In this document: positions 60,436 through 64,000 of the stretch, piece by piece
Position numbering within the stretch: position 1 is the stretch's first letter
How the letters are laid out: each line of letters starts with the position of its first letter
NCBI GenBank assembly: GCA_012521345.1
Contig: JAAYMN010000096.1
Coordinates: 18,702 to 82,701 of the forward strand
Direction: 5' to 3'
DNA from: Bacillota bacterium
GTDB taxonomy: Bacteria > Bacillota > Dethiobacteria > Dethiobacterales > Dethiobacteraceae
Length of the DNA stretch: 64,000 nt
The notes under the pieces: generated by a model
Seen by the model: only the letters and a program-made list of their open reading frames with translations
What the model was told of the DNA's origin: nothing
The model's database searches: none
Program-made: the position numbers and the translations under genes

Positions 60436-60465
60436 TTAAGCACCTCCCCCAAACCTGATAGCATT

Positions 60466-60494
60466 AGGATAACATCTAAATCTGTAAATTACAA
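60466..60494 (-). promoter_or_regulatory. Promoter of the abrB gene
   Basis: On the minus strand TTGTAA (60489-60494) and TATCCT (60466-60471) are separated by 17 bp, about 30 bp before the start. Confidence 0.5.
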
Positions 60495-60566
60495 GACGCA
60501 ATGGTTATAATTTGCTAATTATTCATCAAATGTTAACAAACAAGCCGCGGCGTCTAAGGCAAATGC

Positions 60567-60595
60567 TTGCCGTACCGGCGGCGGCTTTTTATAAT
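60567..60595 (+). promoter_or_regulatory. Sigma-A promoter of hslO
   Basis: TTGCCG (60567-60572) and TATAAT (60590-60595) are spaced 17 bp apart, 33 bp before the hslO start. Confidence 0.7.
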
Positions 60596-60628
60596 AATGG
60601 AAAAAGAAGCACATAATGGAGGTTAAAG

Positions 60629-61504
60629 ATGGCAGACTATATTGTCAGGGCCCAGGCGGCAGGCAAGCAGGTCCGGGCTTTAGCCGCCACCACAGCCGGC
60701 CTTGTGGAGAAAGCGAGAGTCATTCACCGGACAACGCCGGTGGCAACAGCGGCGTTGGGGCGGCTGCTTACGGCAGGAGCCATGATGGGCTGCACGCTGA
60801 AGGAGGAAAATAACCTGCTGACACTGCAGGTGACCGGTGACGGCCCCCTCGGCATGCTGCTGGTAACAGCCGATGCAAAGGGAAACGTAAAGGGTTATGT
60901 CAAAAACCCTGATGCCGCCGTCCCGCCCAAGGCTCCCGGCAAGCTAAATGTGGGCGGGGCTGTGGGCAGGGGAGCGCTGCGCGTCATTAAAGACCTTGGG
61001 CTGAAAGAGCCTTATAGCGGACAGGTAGAGCTGAAGAACGGTGAAATAGCCGAAGACCTGGCTTATTATTTTGCCGTTTCAGAACAGGTCCCCTCGGCTG
61101 TTGCCCTAGGCGTCCTGACAGGTGCCGGCGGCAGCGTCCTGCAGGCGGGCGGTTTTATCATCCAGCCCCTGCCGGGCTGCGAAGAGCAGGCGGTTGCCAA
61201 ACTGGAGGAAGCAATCGCCGGACTGGAGGGCATTACAGGGCTCCTGGCAGCCGGATTGTTACCGGAGCAAATCCTTGAGCGCGTTCTGGACGGTTTTGAC
61301 CTGGAAATCCTGGAACGCACTGCTGCCTGCTATCACTGCAACTGCAGCAGGGAAAAGATTGAGCAGGTGGTCCTTAGCCTCGGCGGCAGGGAAATAGAGG
61401 CAATGATTGCCGATAAGGAGCCGGTGGAAATACACTGCCATTTCTGCAATAAAAAATATGTCTTGTCCGTGGCGGACCTGCAGCGTTTGCTGTCCGAGGC
61501 TTGA
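60629..61504 (+). CDS. hslO: Redox-regulated chaperone Hsp33
   Basis: The 291-residue holdase binds unfolding proteins under oxidative and heat stress. The N-terminal core carries MADYIVRAQAAGKQVRALAATT, GPLGMLLVTADAKGNVKGYV and the PYSGQVELKNGEIAEDLAYYF block. The C-terminal zinc switch has Cys in CNC near 235 and CHFC near 268; oxidation releases zinc and activates the chaperone. TGGAGG precedes the ATG. It fits with the rubrerythrin as part of an oxidative-stress response. Confidence 0.95.
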   Translation: MADYIVRAQAAGKQVRALAATTAGLVEKARVIHRTTPVATAALGRLLTAGAMMGCTLKEENNLLTLQVTGDGPLGMLLVTADAKGNVKGYVKNPDAAVPPKAPGKLNVGGAVGRGALRVIKDLGLKEPYSGQVELKNGEIAEDLAYYFAVSEQVPSAVALGVLTGAGGSVLQAGGFIIQPLPGCEEQAVAKLEEAIAGLEGITGLLAAGLLPEQILERVLDGFDLEILERTAACYHCNCSREKIEQVVLSLGGREIEAMIADKEPVEIHCHFCNKKYVLSVADLQRLLSEA

Positions 61505-61637
61505 CAACAAGTATGAAAGTGCGGCGGCAGCCGTCCGGCGTCCTGTACGCGGGTTCTTTTCCGGCAAGGGGTACCCAAAAAGATCTTTTTACTCTATAAT
61601 AGACTTACAGAATTATTTTTCAAAGGGAGGCGGACCG

Positions 61638-62489
61638 ATGGGCATTGTGATACTGACAGACAGTGCAGCAGACCTGCCGCAACCCATGTATGACGATTAT
61701 AATATTGAGATGATATCGCTGCATGTTTATTCCGGCGAGGAGGAGTACCTGGACGGCAGGACGCTGCAGCCGCAGAAGCTTTTTGCCGAAATGCGCCAGG
61801 GCAAAGTTTTTAAGACGGCGCAGGCGGAACCTGCCGTTTTTAAGGATCATTTTGAGCGCTATGCCAAGCGCGGGGACAGCTGTCTCTATGTCGGCTTCAG
61901 TTCCGGGCTTTCTTCCACATATCAGTCTGCCGCACTTGCCCGATCGGATGTCCTGCAAGCCTATCCGGGATGCCAAATAGCCCTGGTGGATACAAAATGC
62001 GCTTCCCTGGGACAAGGACTGGTGGTTTACCAGGCTGCCAAATGGGCAAAAGAAACGGACGACCTGGACGAGCTTGCCGCCAGGGTGGAAGCTTATGCCA
62101 GGCGCATGCAGCACATTTTTACCGTGGACGATCTGGAATATCTTTACCGCGGCGGGCGTGTCAGCAGGACGACGGCCTGGGTGGGCGGCATCCTGAACAT
62201 CAAGCCCATCCTGCACGTTGTGGACGGCAAGCTGGTGCCGCTGGAGAAGGTTCGCGGCAAAAACAAGGTTATCCGCCGCATGGTGGAGATTATGGGCGAG
62301 CGCGGCAGCAAGCTGCAGGAGCAGACTGTCGGTATCAGCCACGGTGATGATCTGGATGCGGCCAACAAGCTGATGGAAGCCGTAACAGAGGCATATGGCT
62401 GCCAAGATTTCATTATCAGCAGCATCGGCTGCGCTATTGGCGCCCATTCTGGCCCCGGCACACTGGCCCTGTTTTTTCTCACTGAATAA
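61638..62489 (+). CDS. DegV-family fatty-acid-binding protein
   Basis: The 283-residue protein begins with the family hallmark IVILTDSAADLP and has SSGLSSTYQSA near residue 90, VDTKCASLGQGL near 117 and YLYRGGRVSRTTAWVGGILNIKPIL near 170. DegV (FakB-type) proteins hold one fatty acid and, with a FakA kinase, feed phospholipid synthesis. No fakA gene lies near. AAAGGGAGG precedes ATG 61638. A TATAAT at 61595-61600 may be its -10 element, but no -35 is clear. Confidence 0.92.
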   Translation: MGIVILTDSAADLPQPMYDDYNIEMISLHVYSGEEEYLDGRTLQPQKLFAEMRQGKVFKTAQAEPAVFKDHFERYAKRGDSCLYVGFSSGLSSTYQSAALARSDVLQAYPGCQIALVDTKCASLGQGLVVYQAAKWAKETDDLDELAARVEAYARRMQHIFTVDDLEYLYRGGRVSRTTAWVGGILNIKPILHVVDGKLVPLEKVRGKNKVIRRMVEIMGERGSKLQEQTVGISHGDDLDAANKLMEAVTEAYGCQDFIISSIGCAIGAHSGPGTLALFFLTE

Positions 62490-62579
62490 AGGCGAAAATC
62501 CCTCTCCCTGTGCCCGGCAAGGCTCAAGCGATTGCGGCACAGGAAGGTTCAGAAAAAACAAAAAAATGGAGGAAAGCTT

Positions 62580-63002
62580 ATGGCAAAAAAATATGTTTTA
62601 ATTGAGGAGCCGAAACCGGCACCGCAGGATGAGATGCTGAAAGGCATCCTGCGGCGGGTGGCCTGGCTTGATGACAATGTCATCAAAGGGGCGCCGTATT
62701 TTGATGCCGCCTGGATTGTGAAGGAAATTCCGAAACGTCCCAGGATTAACCTGCACCGGCATGACTTCGATGAATTTCTCGGTTTTATGGGCGCAGACCC
62801 CGAGAACCACATGGATTTGGGCTGCGAGGTAGAAGTACAGGTCGATGACGACATTATGATCTTGCGTAAAACCTGCCTGATTTTTATTCCAGCCGGTGTA
62901 AAGCATGGCATCGGCGCGGTGACAAATCTCACGCGGCCTGTGTTGTGCTATTCCGGCGGGCCCAACGCAGCCTATATTGCCATTAAAGAAGAAAATGCCT
63001 GA
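62580..63002 (+). CDS. Small cupin-fold protein
   Basis: The 140-residue protein is a single cupin barrel. Possible metal ligands are the NLHRHDFDEFLGF motif near residue 57 and IPAGVKHGI near 105, the two conserved cupin motifs with H-x-H-x(4)-E and a late His. Its N-terminus KYVLIEEPKPAPQDEM is unusual. The enzymatic role is unknown; related clostridial proteins are annotated only as cupins. TGGAGGAAAG lies before ATG 62580. It follows degV by about 90 nt and ends at a terminator. Confidence 0.82.
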   Translation: MAKKYVLIEEPKPAPQDEMLKGILRRVAWLDDNVIKGAPYFDAAWIVKEIPKRPRINLHRHDFDEFLGFMGADPENHMDLGCEVEVQVDDDIMILRKTCLIFIPAGVKHGIGAVTNLTRPVLCYSGGPNAAYIAIKEENA

Positions 63003-63054
63003 AACGCGGCTGCAGCCTGCGGCCTCCCTTCCCGGGTAAAAAACGAAAAAAGCA

Positions 63055-63086
63055 AAAAGGGTGAGGAGAATTCGCACCCTTTTTCT
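63055..63086 (+). terminator. Terminator of the cupin gene
   Basis: AAAAGGGTG (63055-63063) and CACCCTTTT (63075-63083) are perfect arms with an 11-nt loop and a short T-run. Confidence 0.8.
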
Positions 63087-63177
63087 TATGCCCTTCACCC
63101 ACAAGCTTTTTTTCAATACGTGCAGGAATTAATTCCTCCGTCCGCGGGACTTCAACTCTTTGCGCAGCACCACTTAC

Positions 63178-64000
63178 TTAAGGGCGGGCCTTAATCCAGC
63201 GTGCAATATCGTTTACAACTTCTGCGGCCACGTTTTTAGGCTCTTCATATTCTGCCGGCAGGCTGGCTCCTTCCCCGGCCATAAAAAGGTGGTTCGGGCC
63301 GGGATAGCTTTTAAAGGTGACGTTGTCCCTGCCGGCCAGGTATTCCTGCCAGAGGGCGAAATCTGCCATTGTTACCTGGTAATCGCGCTCGCCCTGCAGA
63401 ATCAGCATGGGCAGCTGCAGGTCCTTTGCCAGAGACGCCGGGTTGTATCCACGCAAGTCCAGCCAGTAGGAGGCAGGAATATTCAGCAGGTCAGCGGCGG
63501 GCGCATCTGCCGTAAGCTTCAGGTCGCGGATACGCTCTATACTCTGTGCGAGCAGTTCCAGCCAGGTCGCTTCCGCCTCCGTAACTTTTCCGTCCGCCTC
63601 GGCGAGATAGCGGCTTTGTTCCAGGATCAGCTCCTCCAGCGGGCGCACTGCACCCGCCAGGATAATCAGTCCGGCCAGGTTTTGGTTTTCCGCCCCGATC
63701 CTGGGCGCTAGGGTGCCGCCTAGGCTGTGGCCGAGAAGGAAAATTCTGTCGCTCCTGACTTTGCTTTCCGCTTGCAGCAGGGAAAAGGCCGCCAGGGCGT
63801 CGTCTATGCTTTCTTCCCGTACGGTAAAAGCGGGCAGGGAAGCAATTTTGGCGCCGTGAACATAAGTCCGCTTGTCATAGCGGAGGACGGCAATACCCTG
63901 GCCGGCCAGCCCAAGGGCCAGGTCTTTGAAAGGTTTATTGGGGCCAATTGTTTCATCCCTATCCTGCGGGCCGGAACCGTGGACCAGAATTACGGCAGGG
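63178..64000 (-). CDS. Alpha/beta hydrolase, 5' end beyond the right edge
   Basis: The reading frame is open from the stop at 63178 to the edge of the window, so at least 273 residues are coded and the N-terminus is missing. Visible motifs are HGSGPQDRDE (oxyanion region), GQGIAVLRYDKR, the nucleophile elbow GHSLGG near 63740, an Asp in LQGERDYQVT and a His in GPNHLFMAGE. Internal GTG 63648 is not the start, as the catalytic Ser lies upstream of it. This is the serine-hydrolase family fused in many bacteria to DUF3887 or secretion signals, which would lie beyond the edge. Confidence 0.88.
   Translation of the reverse strand, partial: PAVILVHGSGPQDRDETIGPNKPFKDLALGLAGQGIAVLRYDKRTYVHGAKIASLPAFTVREESIDDALAAFSLLQAESKVRSDRIFLLGHSLGGTLAPRIGAENQNLAGLIILAGAVRPLEELILEQSRYLAEADGKVTEAEATWLELLAQSIERIRDLKLTADAPAADLLNIPASYWLDLRGYNPASLAKDLQLPMLILQGERDYQVTMADFALWQEYLAGRDNVTFKSYPGPNHLFMAGEGASLPAEYEEPKNVAAEVVNDIARWIKARP

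Noticed and set aside
63178..63648. GTG 63648 as the start of the last hydrolase
   Set aside because: The same frame continues upstream through the GHSLGG nucleophile motif to the window edge, so the gene is longer and cut by the edge.
1..64000. Prophage, transposon, CRISPR, tRNA or rRNA
   Set aside because: No transposase, integrase, phage structural gene, regularly spaced repeat or RNA-gene fold was seen; gaps are mostly under 300 bp and explained by promoters and terminators.

Overview
The window reads as chromosomal DNA from an endospore-forming, low-oxygen member of the Clostridia, of the Peptococcaceae or Desulfotomaculum type. Support: an uninterrupted sigK preceded by a sigma-E-like promoter, a BofC-like gene beside yebC, an AbrB-family regulator, many TTG and GTG starts with strong AGGAGG-type ribosome sites, [4Fe-4S] proteins (ferredoxin-domain aldo/keto reductase, OYE-type flavoenzyme, QueG-like protein) and a rubrerythrin. 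The DNA is moderately GC-rich. Genus assignment is not possible from the sequence alone. I see no insertion sequence, prophage, CRISPR array, rRNA or tRNA gene.

Layout. 1-5.4 kb: an ABC-2 exporter (two permeases and an ATPase) diverging from a histidine kinase/NarL-type regulator pair, resembling linearmycin-type resistance modules. 5.5-10.1 kb: rubrerythrin, a three-domain LigD repair ligase, and a MEDS-domain histidine kinase split by a frameshift. 10.1-14.8 kb: ftsX, ftsE and a secreted coiled-coil protein without a hydrolase domain, an EamA transporter and a pseudouridine synthase. 15.0-18.9 kb: a MacAB-like ABC exporter with an unusually long, apparently duplicated adaptor. 19-28.8 kb: single metabolic and housekeeping genes (GyrI-like, OYE-family, 2-hydroxyacid dehydrogenase, PilZ, QueG-like, RidA, small lytic transglycosylase, shikimate kinase, CPBP protease, esterase). 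28.9-37.3 kb: pyrB-aroD, marR, a LysM polysaccharide deacetylase, bioY-thiE-coaE-slt, yebC-bofC, a PRC-barrel protein and a zinc-ribbon protein.

37.4-48.1 kb is a conserved Firmicutes housekeeping cluster: AI-2E transporter, alaS, ireB, (inserted aldo/keto reductase), ruvX, DUF1292, mltG, U32 protein, then a transpeptidase PBP and sigK. 49.3-53.1 kb is the thiL-tsaE-tsaB-rimI-tsaD operon, which supplies most of the t6A tRNA-modification machinery. It is followed by a 400-bp gap holding five DnaA-box-like 9-mers and then murC, translationally coupled to a radical SAM-PDZ-DUF512-like protein. 56-64 kb holds a metallophosphoesterase, a PAS-GAF-PAS protein with no output domain, a MepA-like MATE pump behind a GTTAG-type operator, abrB, hslO, degV, a cupin and an alpha/beta hydrolase cut by the right edge.

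The best candidates for something new are the DnaA-box cluster before murC, the rearranged radical SAM-PDZ-DUF512 protein, the FtsEX partner without an enzymatic domain, the duplicated MacA-like adaptor and the terminator-like hairpin that occludes the PBP ribosome site. I do not see a complete, clearly undescribed multi-gene system.
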